This document shows positions 35,501 to 44,255 of a stretch of DNA of 53,297 nt, in pieces. The notes beneath the pieces are model-generated. The model saw nothing but the letters and a program-made list of their open reading frames with translations. It was not told the origin of the DNA and did no database searches. The stretch comes from Methanosarcina sp. UBA5 (lineage in GTDB: Archaea > Halobacteriota > Methanosarcinia > Methanosarcinales > Methanosarcinaceae). Numbering within the stretch: the first letter of the stretch is position 1; every line of letters starts with the position of its first letter. Location: assembly GCF_002505485.1 (NCBI RefSeq), contig NZ_DAVG01000008.1, forward strand, positions 21,018-74,314, written 5' to 3'. The position numbers and the translations under genes are program-made.

Positions 35501-35584
35501 CGAATCTCGAGCTCTCACTTTCTCGATTCTCTGATATTCAGTAAGATAGATAAATTCATATGTAGGGGTTTCCTATCCTTTTTC

Positions 35585-36151
35585 ATGAGTGACGTAATTT
35601 TGCTCTGGGATTGCCCTCTTCTCTTTGAAAAACTGTTTGTGGAATATGGGCTTGAATGCACTCGTGCGCTCTCAACGTCTCTTGGTACTCCTTATCTTCC
35701 TGCCTGCAAAGTTCTGATCTTGCCTACAGGTTTTGCAAATAAACAGTACACGAAAACGGGTGCAGGACTTGAACGCGGCAAACTCTCTCTTGAAAAGTTT
35801 GTGACAAAAGGGGGGACTCTTCTTGTTTTCAGTCCTCTTGTCCCGAAATACGAATATGAGTGGCTTCCTTTTTCTCTAAAATACGTAATGGAAGAAAACC
35901 CATGCACACCTCAGCCTGTGGGTAAGCATGAAGCCCAGAAGCTTGTGGAGAATATTGTTCCTCCTGTAGGATGTGACGGTTATTTCTTAGAAACCGATGC
36001 TGATGTGGTATTAAAGGATGGCAGGGACAGGCCCATAATGGTCGTAAAAGAAATTGGAGAAGGCATGATCGTCGCAACCACAGTACATGAACTGCCTGGG
36101 GCTGAGTTTTTTGAGTGCAGGACTGCATGTACGAGAAAGATAAAGATCTGA
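35585..36151 (+). CDS. Unknown protein, weakly GATase-like, with a possible 3' frameshift
   Basis: The 188-residue product has alternating hydrophobic strands (KVLILPTGF, GGTLLVFSPL, GMIVATTVHELPGAEFF). They recall class I glutamine-amidotransferase-like folds without a clear catalytic Cys-His pair. The last residues (ECRTACTRKIKI) look unlike the rest. Another frame from ATG 36127 to 36168 reads MYEKDKDLKRKLY, a more natural charged C terminus, so a frameshift near 36110-36126 is suspected. Function unknown. Confidence 0.65.
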   Translation: MSDVILLWDCPLLFEKLFVEYGLECTRALSTSLGTPYLPACKVLILPTGFANKQYTKTGAGLERGKLSLEKFVTKGGTLLVFSPLVPKYEYEWLPFSLKYVMEENPCTPQPVGKHEAQKLVENIVPPVGCDGYFLETDADVVLKDGRDRPIMVVKEIGEGMIVATTVHELPGAEFFECRTACTRKIKI

Positions 36152-36239
36152 AAAGGAAATTATACTAAAGCCAGAAATAAGCACCAAAACACTTTTAAAA
36201 AAATCGATAGCCACAAACGGCAAGAGCGTTTATTAATTC

Positions 36240-36542
36240 TCATTTAATTCTTTTTACATTTTTGTCCTTTTTATATTCGTCCCTAAGCTTTTTTATTTCT
36301 TCTATTTCGTTTTCCAGTTTGAGCACAAAGAAACCTAAGCAACACTTTGTGTATCGAAATATAATATCGTTACCTGAAAAACCAACCGGAGAAGTTATGC
36401 CAAGCAAGGTGATGCCCTTTACCTTATACCCGCCAGGTACCAGGTATACATCCTCAGAATGCCCTTTAATATAATCTTCGCATTCCTTGAGAGTTATATT
36501 TTTCAGGAGAATCTCATACCTGTATTCTCTTAAGCACGCCAT
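36240..36542 (-). CDS. DUF1894-type protein (diverged copy)
   Basis: The 100-residue protein shares EDYIKGHSEDVYLVPGGYK, then the Cys-containing YTKCCLGFFVL, with the protein at 37500-37892. Both fit the small methanogen-specific DUF1894 family. It starts at ATG 36542 behind AAAGGT. It lies alone on the opposite strand, about 500 nt from the DUF1890/DUF1894 pair, and is shorter because it lacks the basic C-terminal extension. Function unknown. Confidence 0.7.
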   Translation of the reverse strand: MACLREYRYEILLKNITLKECEDYIKGHSEDVYLVPGGYKVKGITLLGITSPVGFSGNDIIFRYTKCCLGFFVLKLENEIEEIKKLRDEYKKDKNVKRIK

Positions 36543-37044
36543 TTTTGTACCTTTTATGTTTTTTCTATATATCAGCTCTAAGTATTCTAATAACCATTAA
36601 TTCTTGATCGACTGCTAATTAAATTTAAATTAAAATCTGAGAAAATAATATATTAGACATTTCATTCTGAAAAAGCAGCAGAAGGTTCTATATAATTCTT
36701 TAATTTTATCCTGATATTTGCCACCGCGACTTTGATTTCCGTTTTCTGGGGCACGTGCACTGAATAAAAGTTGAACTTCGATAAAGTTCAACTTGAAAGT
36801 TAAGTAGTTTTAAGTCTGGTGTCAACAATTTAATATATAAACTATTAATAAAATAATAATGGTTAAGCTAGACTTAGAAAATTGAAACATGGCTACATAG
36901 GTGATACGCTGAATCCAATATGCTGAAATTCAAACGTTTTTCTGGTTTCAAGAATTCCCACAGAAATCTGAATTGCAAAAATTGAAGTTCAGGATTAACC
37001 TATACTCTATTCTTACAGATAAAATACCTCAGAGATGAAATGTT
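36543..37044. other. Intergenic region with an 11-bp palindrome
   Basis: This is the shared upstream region of the two DUF1894-type loci. It holds the inverted repeat AAGTTGAACTT/AAGTTCAACTT (36768-36794), and otherwise AT-rich DNA with TATA-like ATTTAATATATA (36828-36839). No gene is seen. Confidence 0.4.
36768..36794. promoter_or_regulatory. 11-bp perfect inverted repeat, possible operator
   Basis: AAGTTGAACTT (36768-36778) and AAGTTCAACTT (36784-36794) are exact complements around CGATA. Each arm is itself nearly palindromic, as expected for a dimer-binding site. It lies about 250 nt from each of the divergent genes at 36542 and 37045. Confidence 0.45.
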
Positions 37045-37503
37045 ATGACCGGCGCAAAAGTGCTCCTCATGATGGGATGTCCAGAGATTCCGATTCAAAC
37101 CAGCATTGCATTATATCTTTCCCATAAGCTGACAAATTTAGGGTTTGATGTAACCGTTGCCGGAACAACTGCCGCAAGCAAACTTTTGAAAGTATCTGAT
37201 TCCGATGGATATTATGTAAAAAAGCTGGTAGATCTCGATAAAACCATAGTGGATATTATTGAAAAAAGAGCGGATTTCGACATTTGCTTCGCCTTTATGC
37301 ATAACGATGCCGGAATGACTTATGCAACGACTATGAGCTCCATTTCTCAGGCCAGGATGTATTCTATAGTCTTTGGCAGGAACGCCGAGACTCTGGCAGA
37401 AACTATAGAGTTCGACTGTGAAAAGATTGTCGCACAGGACGTTCACAACCCTGTTCGTCTCAAAAACAAGCTGGATAAGGTGATGGAGGAGATCGTCATA
37501 TGA
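37045..37503 (+). CDS. DUF1890 family protein
   Basis: The 152-residue protein has a Rossmann-like beginning (AKVLLMMGCPEIPIQ near residue 4, with a conserved Cys). Further sequence such as GFDVTVAGTTAASKLLKVSD and CFAFMHNDAGMTYATT matches the methanogen-specific DUF1890 family as I recall it. Its last codons overlap the start of the DUF1894 gene by 4 nt, so the two are translated together. The biochemical role is unknown. Conservation in methanogens hints at a link to methanogenesis. Confidence 0.75.
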   Translation: MTGAKVLLMMGCPEIPIQTSIALYLSHKLTNLGFDVTVAGTTAASKLLKVSDSDGYYVKKLVDLDKTIVDIIEKRADFDICFAFMHNDAGMTYATTMSSISQARMYSIVFGRNAETLAETIEFDCEKIVAQDVHNPVRLKNKLDKVMEEIVI

Positions 37504-37892
37504 GCTGTATTGAGCAAATGAAGTACACAATTCACCTGCAAAGGATAAGCTTCAAAGAGGCCAGAGAATATATTGAGAAAAACTCGGACGAGGTTTACTA
37601 CGTATCTCCCGGATACAAAATCTTCAAAGATTACTATATAATAGGAATACCGCCCATAGCTGTCGGGGCTAAAGGCAATTCTCTAATTTTTCCCTATACA
37701 AAACCCTGCTATGGAAGCTTTGTCCTGAGCATAGACAACGAAGACAGCATAAAAGAGATTGATCGGCTCAGGCAGACGGGCAAAGGAAAGGCAACGACTT
37801 CAGTGAAGAAAGGTAAATCTTCTGAAAGTTCCAGGGCACCTTTAGCCAGCTATGAGGATATGTGGAAAAACAAATCTGAAAAGTTGACATGA
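37500..37892 (+). CDS. DUF1894 family protein
   Basis: The 130-residue protein has the DUF1894 core (YTIHLQRISFKEAREYIEKN near residue 8, GYKIFKDYYIIGIPP near 38, and the Cys-containing FPYTKPCYGSFVLS near 62). A Lys/Ser-rich tail (about 95-130) follows. It overlaps the DUF1890 gene by 4 nt. A diverged second copy is at 36240-36542. Function unknown. Confidence 0.75.
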   Translation: MSCIEQMKYTIHLQRISFKEAREYIEKNSDEVYYVSPGYKIFKDYYIIGIPPIAVGAKGNSLIFPYTKPCYGSFVLSIDNEDSIKEIDRLRQTGKGKATTSVKKGKSSESSRAPLASYEDMWKNKSEKLT

Positions 37893-37956
37893 CAGGATTA
37901 AAGAGAAATCTCAACACTAAGGAAGAGAAGGCCCCAACACCAAAGAGAGAATATCT

Positions 37957-38065
37957 CTAGTACTGCGACTCCGAAGTAGGTTCATAAAACTTAACTTTTG
38001 AATAGATCCGAAGATCATGGATTATTCCAGAAAATAAGGAATTAATTTTGGAATCGAAGCACTAG
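37957..38065. mobile_element. MITE-like element, copy 2 (109 bp)
   Basis: The right end TTTTGGAATCGAAGCACTAG (38046-38065) differs by one base from an end of copy 1. The left end (37957-37976, CTAGTACTGCGACTCCGAAG) is a degenerate inverted match. The interior shares blocks with copy 1 (7122-7189), such as AAACTTAACTTTT-like and GATCATGGATT-like sequence. It lies in the gap between convergent genes and contains no coding frame. Confidence 0.6.
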
Positions 38066-38092
38066 AGGAAGAAAAATTTTACTCTTCCTCTA
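38063..38092. terminator. Hairpin between convergent genes, probable terminator
   Basis: TAGAGGAAGA (38063-38072) pairs perfectly with TCTTCCTCTA (38083-38092) across a loop of 10 nt. It lies between the DUF1894 gene and purM and overlaps the end of the second MITE-like copy. It could end transcripts from either side. Confidence 0.5.
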
Positions 38093-38147
38093 AATTGATT
38101 TTCAAAATCAAACCATATATAAACTTTTGTACAGGGTTCTGTACCTT

Positions 38148-39149
38148 TTACTCTATTACCAGATCTCTGACCCTGATCCCGCTTTCTACAATTTTCCCTA
38201 CGATTTTTCCACCGGTAATTTCTGCAGCTTTTGCAGCATCTTTTTCCGGCAAAATGACAAGGAAGCCCATACCCATATTGAAGGTTCTGTACATTTCAAT
38301 ATCATCGACTCCCCCTTCTTTTTGAAGGAATTTGAAAATTTCCTGGGGCTCAAGGGGATCGTAAAAATCAAAGCCGAGTTTTGTCACTCTTCTCAGTTTC
38401 AAAAGTCCGCTGCCTGTTATGTGGGCAAGCCCATGGACTTCACACGCCTTCAGCACATCAAGAATCTCAATATAAATTCTTGTTGGAGTCAGGAGTTCGT
38501 CTCCGATCGTTTTTGAATTGTCATAGGGACAGGGATCATGGTAAGAGTATTTGGATTCCTCAATAATTTTTCTTACAAGGGTATAGCCGTTGCTGTGAAC
38601 GCCTGTGCTTGGAACACCTACAATCACGTCGCCTACCCTTACTTTCTCTCCCTCGACAATCTGATCTTTCCTGACAATTCCAAGGCATGTACCTGCAAGG
38701 TCAAAACCTTTAATTATTTCGGGCAGGGTTGCGGTTTCTCCACCAACAATGGACATTCTGGATATTTCCGCGCCCTTTACCAGCCCTTCTCCTATCTGGG
38801 CGGCAAAGCCTTCTTCGTGCTTTTCCAGGGCAAGATAATCTACAAAGGCTATGGGTTCGGCTCCTATGGCCAGAAGGTCATTCACATTCATTGCGATACA
38901 GTCTATGCCTACGGTGTTCCACCGTTGCATTTCGTTTGCAATAAGAACTTTTGAGCCTACCCCATCCGTTGTCAGGGCAAGGGCATATTCTCCAAAGTCC
39001 AGAAGCCCTGCATAGTGCCCTATTCCTGTGAGGGGTGCTCCTATACCCTTTCGAACATAGCTGAGTTTTTCGATAAGGGTTTTGACGGTTTTCTCTTCCT
39101 TTGTAATATCTACGCCTGAATCCGCGTAAGTTAAGTGCTTTTCGCTCAT
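38148..39149 (-). CDS. purM: Phosphoribosylformylglycinamidine cyclo-ligase
   Basis: PurM closes the imidazole ring to give AIR in purine synthesis, using ATP. The 333-residue protein begins MSEKHLTYADSGVDI at ATG 39149, directly behind GGGAGG, in preference to an upstream start at 39167. It shows LTTDGVGSK near residue 63, DCIAMNVNDLLAIGAEP near residue 85, and GETATLP near residue 137, which form the ATP and substrate site. It follows the aspartate kinase gene by 21 nt and is probably on the same transcript. Confidence 0.95.
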   Translation of the reverse strand: MSEKHLTYADSGVDITKEEKTVKTLIEKLSYVRKGIGAPLTGIGHYAGLLDFGEYALALTTDGVGSKVLIANEMQRWNTVGIDCIAMNVNDLLAIGAEPIAFVDYLALEKHEEGFAAQIGEGLVKGAEISRMSIVGGETATLPEIIKGFDLAGTCLGIVRKDQIVEGEKVRVGDVIVGVPSTGVHSNGYTLVRKIIEESKYSYHDPCPYDNSKTIGDELLTPTRIYIEILDVLKACEVHGLAHITGSGLLKLRRVTKLGFDFYDPLEPQEIFKFLQKEGGVDDIEMYRTFNMGMGFLVILPEKDAAKAAEITGGKIVGKIVESGIRVRDLVIE

Positions 39150-39170
39150 TTTTGCCCCTCCCTGCATGCT

Positions 39171-40589
39171 TTATAGCTGTTTTTTAATTCCGTTTCCGTT
39201 ATATAATTCAAATTCATCATGCAGGGTTTTGACTGCGGCAAATGCATCATCTTCCCGCACTACGAAAGAGATATTGTACTGGGAAGAGCCCTGACTGATC
39301 ATGATTATATTAATCATTGAGTTTCCAAGCGCTCCGAAGACCCGTTTTGCCACGCCTGGAGTTCCTGCCATACCTGCACCCACGACTGCAACTACGCAAA
39401 CATTTTTATCTGAAGTAATTTCTTTTACAATTTTGCGGTCGAACTCTTCATGGAGAGCTTTTAAAGCGGGCTCGATGTGTGCCTCACTAATTACGAAAGA
39501 GATATTGGATTCGGACGAGCCCTGGCTGATCATAACAACATTAACGCCTGCTTTTGCAAGTGCAGTAAAGAGCCTTGCTACAGTCCCGACTGCTCCCACC
39601 ATCTCTGCACCCTCAATATTGATAAGAGCTACATTTTTAATCAGGCTTACGGCTTTTACAACATGCTTGCACTGGAACTTTTCCGAAACCACGAGTGTGC
39701 CAGGAAGCTCAGGCTCAAAAGTATTCTTAACACGTACAGGAATGTGTTCGCGCATAGCAGGCTCAATCGTGCGCGGATGCAGCACGTTTGCTCCAAAATA
39801 AGAGAGTTCCATGGCTTCTGCATAAGAGATCTGCGGGATAGTTTTTGCCTCTGGCACTATTTTCGGGTCGGTAGTCATGATCCCGCTTACTTCTTTCCAG
39901 AGCCAGATCTCATCAACTTTTAAAGCTGCACCCAGGATAGAAGCTGAAAAGTCAGACCCACTTCTTCCAAGAGTGGTAATAATACCGTCCTCATTTTCTC
40001 CGATGAATCCCGTGACTACAGCAATCTGTGACTCTAGTCTACATCCAAGCCTCTTTTTCACAAGTTCATAGGTTTTCTCCAGAGGCCTGGCATTTCCGTA
40101 ATCCGATGATGTTATAATCCCTGCTTCTCCACCTGTGAATTCGGTCGATGCAATTCCAAGGGAACGGATAGCTCCTGACACAATCGGAGCAGCTAGGCGT
40201 TCTCCATAAGAGCAAATGTAGTCAATTGACCTTGGAGTAAGCTCACCAAGATAGCAGATTCCGATCAGGGCTTTTTCGAGCTCGTCAATGCGGAGGTCAA
40301 GAGTCTGGATAACTTCTTTCGCGACTGTGGGATCATCAATGGCATCCTTTACGGCCTCGTGATGTTTGTTTGTTATTTCTGTTTTAAACTCCTTCACAAG
40401 GGCAACTTTGCCTTTTGTTGAGGCAAAGAGTGCATTTTCCAGAAGCCCATCGGTTACTCCACCGAGCGCTGAGGTTACTACCACGATCTGGTTGCCTTCT
40501 TCACGGTACCTCTTCAGAAGCTGGGCAACATGACGGATTTTTTTTCCGTCCCCAACGGAAGTTCCTCCAAATTTCATTACAATTTTCAT
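39171..40589 (-). CDS. lysC: Aspartate kinase
   Basis: The enzyme phosphorylates aspartate in the first step to lysine, threonine and methionine. From the ATG at 40589 (behind GTGAT) the protein has 472 residues and begins MKIVMKFGGTSVGDG, the family's nucleotide-binding start. GRSGSDFSA near residue 225 belongs to the catalytic domain. Two ACT domains follow (NIEGAEMVGAVG near residue 325 and VVGAGMAGTPG near residue 403), each with ISQGSS, so allosteric feedback control is expected. Upstream in-frame starts at 40610 and 40670 are less likely. Confidence 0.95.
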   Translation of the reverse strand: MKIVMKFGGTSVGDGKKIRHVAQLLKRYREEGNQIVVVTSALGGVTDGLLENALFASTKGKVALVKEFKTEITNKHHEAVKDAIDDPTVAKEVIQTLDLRIDELEKALIGICYLGELTPRSIDYICSYGERLAAPIVSGAIRSLGIASTEFTGGEAGIITSSDYGNARPLEKTYELVKKRLGCRLESQIAVVTGFIGENEDGIITTLGRSGSDFSASILGAALKVDEIWLWKEVSGIMTTDPKIVPEAKTIPQISYAEAMELSYFGANVLHPRTIEPAMREHIPVRVKNTFEPELPGTLVVSEKFQCKHVVKAVSLIKNVALINIEGAEMVGAVGTVARLFTALAKAGVNVVMISQGSSESNISFVISEAHIEPALKALHEEFDRKIVKEITSDKNVCVVAVVGAGMAGTPGVAKRVFGALGNSMINIIMISQGSSQYNISFVVREDDAFAAVKTLHDEFELYNGNGIKKQL

Positions 40590-40991
40590 GATCGAATCAC
40601 GTTTTGTCATTAACTGATTATTCTCACACCATTTACTTAAACTATTTATTATAATTTTAGTTGTCCTCACTAATTATTCGGATTGAAGTGAATAATTCTC
40701 CAGGATTCTTGTAGGTTTGCAGATTGCTTTCGATAATATGGTTTTTTATAGAGAAAGCTATATATCGGCTCTTTTGCCACTTAACATGTTTTATACTGAG
40801 AATCTGTTCTGTATAGGATATGGATACTATATTATAACGTTTGTGTAAAATGGATTAGAAATTAAAATCTTTGGATCACAGAAAAACCTACTGGCAAATG
40901 CCCGATAGATCTCAGTAATCGAGATCTGGTAGAAAATAATATATTTTATTCCCGAGATGAAAGACTAAGATAGTTGGAGACTGGTGAAGCA
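40590..40991. other. Divergent promoter region of lysC and apgM
   Basis: A 7-bp inverted repeat AGATCTC/GAGATCT (40907-40927) lies about 10 nt upstream of a TATA-like AATATATTTTATT (40938-40950), which suits apgM transcription starting near 40970. No gene is present. Confidence 0.45.
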
Positions 40992-42188
40992 ATGAAATAT
41001 GCTGTACTTATAGGAGACGGAATGGCTGATTATCCAATAGAGGAACTGGGTGGAAAGACCATTCTCCAGGCAGCCCGAACCCCTGCTATGGACTATATTG
41101 CAGCCCATGGAAAAACAGGGCTTGCAAAAACGATACCTGATGGACTTCCCGCTGGAAGTGATGTCGCAAATATGTCTATTCTCGGGTACGATCCGGCAGT
41201 GTATTACTCTGGTAGGGCTCCTCTGGAGGCTGCCAGTATGAGTGTTGCTCTTGCATCCGATGATGTGGCTTTCAGATGCAATCTTGTGACTATTGAGCAA
41301 GGGAGAATAAAAGATTACAGCGCAGGGCACATCAGCAGTGAAGAAGCTAAGATCCTTATCGAAACTCTTGATACGGAACTCGGTACCGAAGAACTGAGCT
41401 TTTATCCGGGAATCAGCTACAGGCACCTCCTGGTCGCCAAAAATAATCTGGGGGCTGAAGCGGAGTGCACTCCCCCGCATGATATTACCGAAAAGAAAAT
41501 AGAGGAATATCTGCCCGGAGGAAAAGAGGGAGATTTCTTTTCCGACCTGATCAAAAAATCTATGATTATTCTTGAACTGCATCCAGTTAATCTGAAAAGG
41601 ATTGAAGAGGGTAAGAATCCCGCAAATTCAATCTGGGTCTGGGGCCAGGGATATGCTCCAAAGTTTACGCCGTTTCGAGAACTGTATGGGAAAGCTGGAG
41701 CAGTTATCTCGGCAGTCGATCTTCTGAAAGGGATTGGAGTTTATGCAGGATTGGATGTAATTGAAGTTCCTGGAGCAACCGGTTATCTGGATACAAATTA
41801 TGAAGGAAAAGCTAGTGCTGCAATTGAGGTCCTGAAAACCAGGGATCTTGTTTTTGTCCATGTGGAAGCTCCAGATGAAGCTGGACATGAAGGGAGTATT
41901 GATAAAAAGTTAAAAGCTGTCGAAGATTTCGATAGCCGAATTGTAGCTCCTATTCTTAAACATGCCGAGGCTTCAGACGAGCCCTTTACGATTCTCGTAC
42001 TACCTGATCATCCAACCCCGATTTCCTTAAAAACCCATGTTCCAGATCCTATTCCTTTTGCAGTCTACAGGACTGACAAAACGGATTCCGATGGAACAGA
42101 GACTTTCAATGAGGAATCGGCTAGAAAAGGTTCTCTTGGCCTTGTAAAAGCTTCGGATCTTATAGGAATACTTGTGAAGGCTAAATAA
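40992..42188 (+). CDS. apgM: Cofactor-independent phosphoglycerate mutase, archaeal type
   Basis: The enzyme interconverts 3- and 2-phosphoglycerate in glycolysis/gluconeogenesis. The 398-residue alkaline-phosphatase-fold protein begins MKYAVLIGDGMADYP, where Asp is a metal ligand. It contains GSDVANMSILGYDP near residue 54, with the nucleophilic serine region. Later metal ligands are in HVEAPDEAGHEG near residue 288 and LPDHPTPISLKTH near residue 337. A TTG 18 nt upstream is an alternative start. GGTGA precedes the chosen ATG by 4 nt. Confidence 0.94.
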   Translation: MKYAVLIGDGMADYPIEELGGKTILQAARTPAMDYIAAHGKTGLAKTIPDGLPAGSDVANMSILGYDPAVYYSGRAPLEAASMSVALASDDVAFRCNLVTIEQGRIKDYSAGHISSEEAKILIETLDTELGTEELSFYPGISYRHLLVAKNNLGAEAECTPPHDITEKKIEEYLPGGKEGDFFSDLIKKSMIILELHPVNLKRIEEGKNPANSIWVWGQGYAPKFTPFRELYGKAGAVISAVDLLKGIGVYAGLDVIEVPGATGYLDTNYEGKASAAIEVLKTRDLVFVHVEAPDEAGHEGSIDKKLKAVEDFDSRIVAPILKHAEASDEPFTILVLPDHPTPISLKTHVPDPIPFAVYRTDKTDSDGTETFNEESARKGSLGLVKASDLIGILVKAK

Positions 42189-42348
42189 CTGCTTTCTCTC
42201 GTTTTCCATTCTATGTTCCTATTTGTTCAGCATCCTTTATTTCCAGAAAATCCTCTGTTCTAGATTTTCGGAAATTTTTCTTGAAATTTTTCTTTTATCA
42301 TTGTGGCTCTTTTTTGTACTAAGTTTTTGTGAAATTGCTCAGGAAAAC

Positions 42349-42358
42349 GTATATATCC
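42349..42358 (+). promoter_or_regulatory. Predicted TATA box of the hsp20 gene
   Basis: GAAAACG followed by TATATATCC fits a BRE/TATA pair. Initiation near 42380 would give a leader of about 45 nt with AGGGGGA (42411-42417) as ribosome binding site. The motif's strength fits a highly inducible heat-shock gene. Confidence 0.5.
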
Positions 42359-42424
42359 TTTCTCAATATATTCAGAATAGCACATAAAATCTGTGTTATC
42401 ATTTTAACTTAGGGGGATTTTTGT

Positions 42425-42886
42425 ATGAGATGGCCTATGAGAAAATCATTTTCAGGACCTGCACGCTGGGACCCTTTTGAAGAAATAAGAAGGACGCAAG
42501 AGCGCCTCAACCAGTTGTTTGAAGACTTTATGCCAATGGAAGAATGGGGAGGAGGAAAGGTCTACACTCCTGCTATCGACATTAAGGAAGAAGACGATAA
42601 GCTTGTAGTCACTACCGACCTGCCCGGTATTAATAAAGAGGATGTTCAGATTAACCTTAAAGAAGATATGCTTGAGATCAGTGCAAAGACCGGAAAGGAA
42701 AAAGAAACTGAAGAAGAAGGATATCTTCGCAAGGAGAGAGCATATACTCAATTTTACAGGGCAGTCCGCTTACCTGCAAGCGTTAAGGAAGAGGGAAGCA
42801 CTGCAAAAATGGAAAATGGTGTTCTTACAATAACGCTGCCGAAAATGCAACTGGAAGAGCCGTCAAAGAAAATAGCTATCGAGTAA
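42425..42886 (+). CDS. Small heat shock protein, Hsp20 family
   Basis: This ATP-independent chaperone has 153 residues. A short N-terminal arm (WDPFEEIRRTQERLNQLFEDF) precedes the alpha-crystallin domain (about 45-140), with VTTDLPGINKEDVQINL and the conserved A-X-X-X-N-G-V-L motif in AKMENGVLTITLPK. The C-terminal tail carries the short hydrophobic motif (KIAIE). Strong TATA and ribosome binding sites suggest heat induction. It stands alone. Confidence 0.95.
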   Translation: MRWPMRKSFSGPARWDPFEEIRRTQERLNQLFEDFMPMEEWGGGKVYTPAIDIKEEDDKLVVTTDLPGINKEDVQINLKEDMLEISAKTGKEKETEEEGYLRKERAYTQFYRAVRLPASVKEEGSTAKMENGVLTITLPKMQLEEPSKKIAIE

Positions 42887-43020
42887 GCTTTTCGGAGCAA
42901 AAAGATTACATTAAATTTAATTTCAGACTGCGAAAGAAAACTGCAGCCTGTCTTTTTTGAATTTTTTCATGCTGATTTTCCGACTCAGTACAAAGAGATT
43001 TTCAATCCTATTCTCAATTT

Positions 43021-44016
43021 TCATGATCTCGTTCTATTATTTGTTCCGTGCATGTCCTTATTATGATACTTAGAATCAGAACACGGTTCCACGTGAATTG
43101 AAAAGTGGCCATTACTGCCGCAGATCTCTTTTAGCCTGTTTTCGATCTGCGTTGAGATTTCATGTGCGTCCACAATATTCAAATCCCTGTCAACCTCAAT
43201 ATGGACATCTGCAGCCACGGCGTTTCCTATTTTTCTAGTTTTTAGCTCATGAAAGCCTAAAACACCGTCAGTAGAACGCAGGACTCGTTCAATATTTCTG
43301 TAAGTTTCTGAGTCAAGTGAAGCCTCCAGCAGTTCATTGAGGTTTTTGTAAGAGATATCAAATGCCACTTTAAAGATAAGGAGACTTATGACAATTGCAG
43401 TTAATGGGTCAAGTACTACCCACTGGCCTCCAAGAAAGATCGCGCCCCCTATCCCTATCATCGTTCCTAGAGAGGAGAGGGCATCCGAACGGTGGTCCCA
43501 GGCGTTAGCAATCACGGCATCACTCTTAATTTCTCGGCCACATATTATGGTGTAACGGTACAGCCACTCTTTTGACACGATTGAGATAATCGCTACAACA
43601 AGAGTAATTTTGCTTGGTTCTGGAAGCCCTTCCCCATTATAATAAGCAATAATCTTCTGAAAGCCGCCCCAGAAAATTCCAAAAGCAGCCGCAACAAGTA
43701 CAAGCCCTGTAAACGCTGCAGCTAAGGTTTCAATTTTTCCGTGTCCGTAATTATGTGTACTGTCTCTTGGTTTTTTTGCGACTCTTAAACCCACAATTAC
43801 CGCGATATCTGTTATTAAATCGGATAGTGAATGAGCAGCATCAGCAACCATTGCCGTACTAGTTCCCAGGATACCAGCTGCAAACTTGATACCTGTTAGT
43901 AAAAAATTTAAAACCATCGAGACTTTTGTTACATGAGCCGCTCGAGAGTACCGCACATCTTCATTTTTCTCATAACTGAAGAGAGTCTCCTTATTTGTAT
44001 CTCCAGTACCTTCCAT
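43021..44016 (-). CDS. Cation diffusion facilitator (CDF) transporter
   Basis: The 331-residue membrane protein exports divalent metals such as Zn, Fe or Mn. It has about six membrane helices. The metal-binding residues lie in ADAAHSLSDLITD near residue 58 and NAWDHRSDALSS near residue 173. A cytoplasmic C-terminal domain (about 215-310) includes DVHIEVDRDLNIVDAHEI. The metal is not determined by the sequence. It stands alone between hsp20 and a small hypothetical gene. Confidence 0.93.
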   Translation of the reverse strand: MEGTGDTNKETLFSYEKNEDVRYSRAAHVTKVSMVLNFLLTGIKFAAGILGTSTAMVADAAHSLSDLITDIAVIVGLRVAKKPRDSTHNYGHGKIETLAAAFTGLVLVAAAFGIFWGGFQKIIAYYNGEGLPEPSKITLVVAIISIVSKEWLYRYTIICGREIKSDAVIANAWDHRSDALSSLGTMIGIGGAIFLGGQWVVLDPLTAIVISLLIFKVAFDISYKNLNELLEASLDSETYRNIERVLRSTDGVLGFHELKTRKIGNAVAADVHIEVDRDLNIVDAHEISTQIENRLKEICGSNGHFSIHVEPCSDSKYHNKDMHGTNNRTRS

Positions 44017-44255
44017 AATTTCTCATATCATCTTGACTATTTGAATAAATTTAAAATATTATATTTCGATATATATTATTATCAATTAAACCGGAGCATA
44101 GAAGTTAGCAATCAATAGATATAAGGGTATCTTCACTGGTTAAGAAGTTTATATAGCTTGGAATCGGTTTTTGCGGATTAATTTCGCTTTATATTCTTCT
44201 ATACTTATAAAAATATCCCTTTTATTAACTGATAAATTGGAAAGCATCGTGACAC

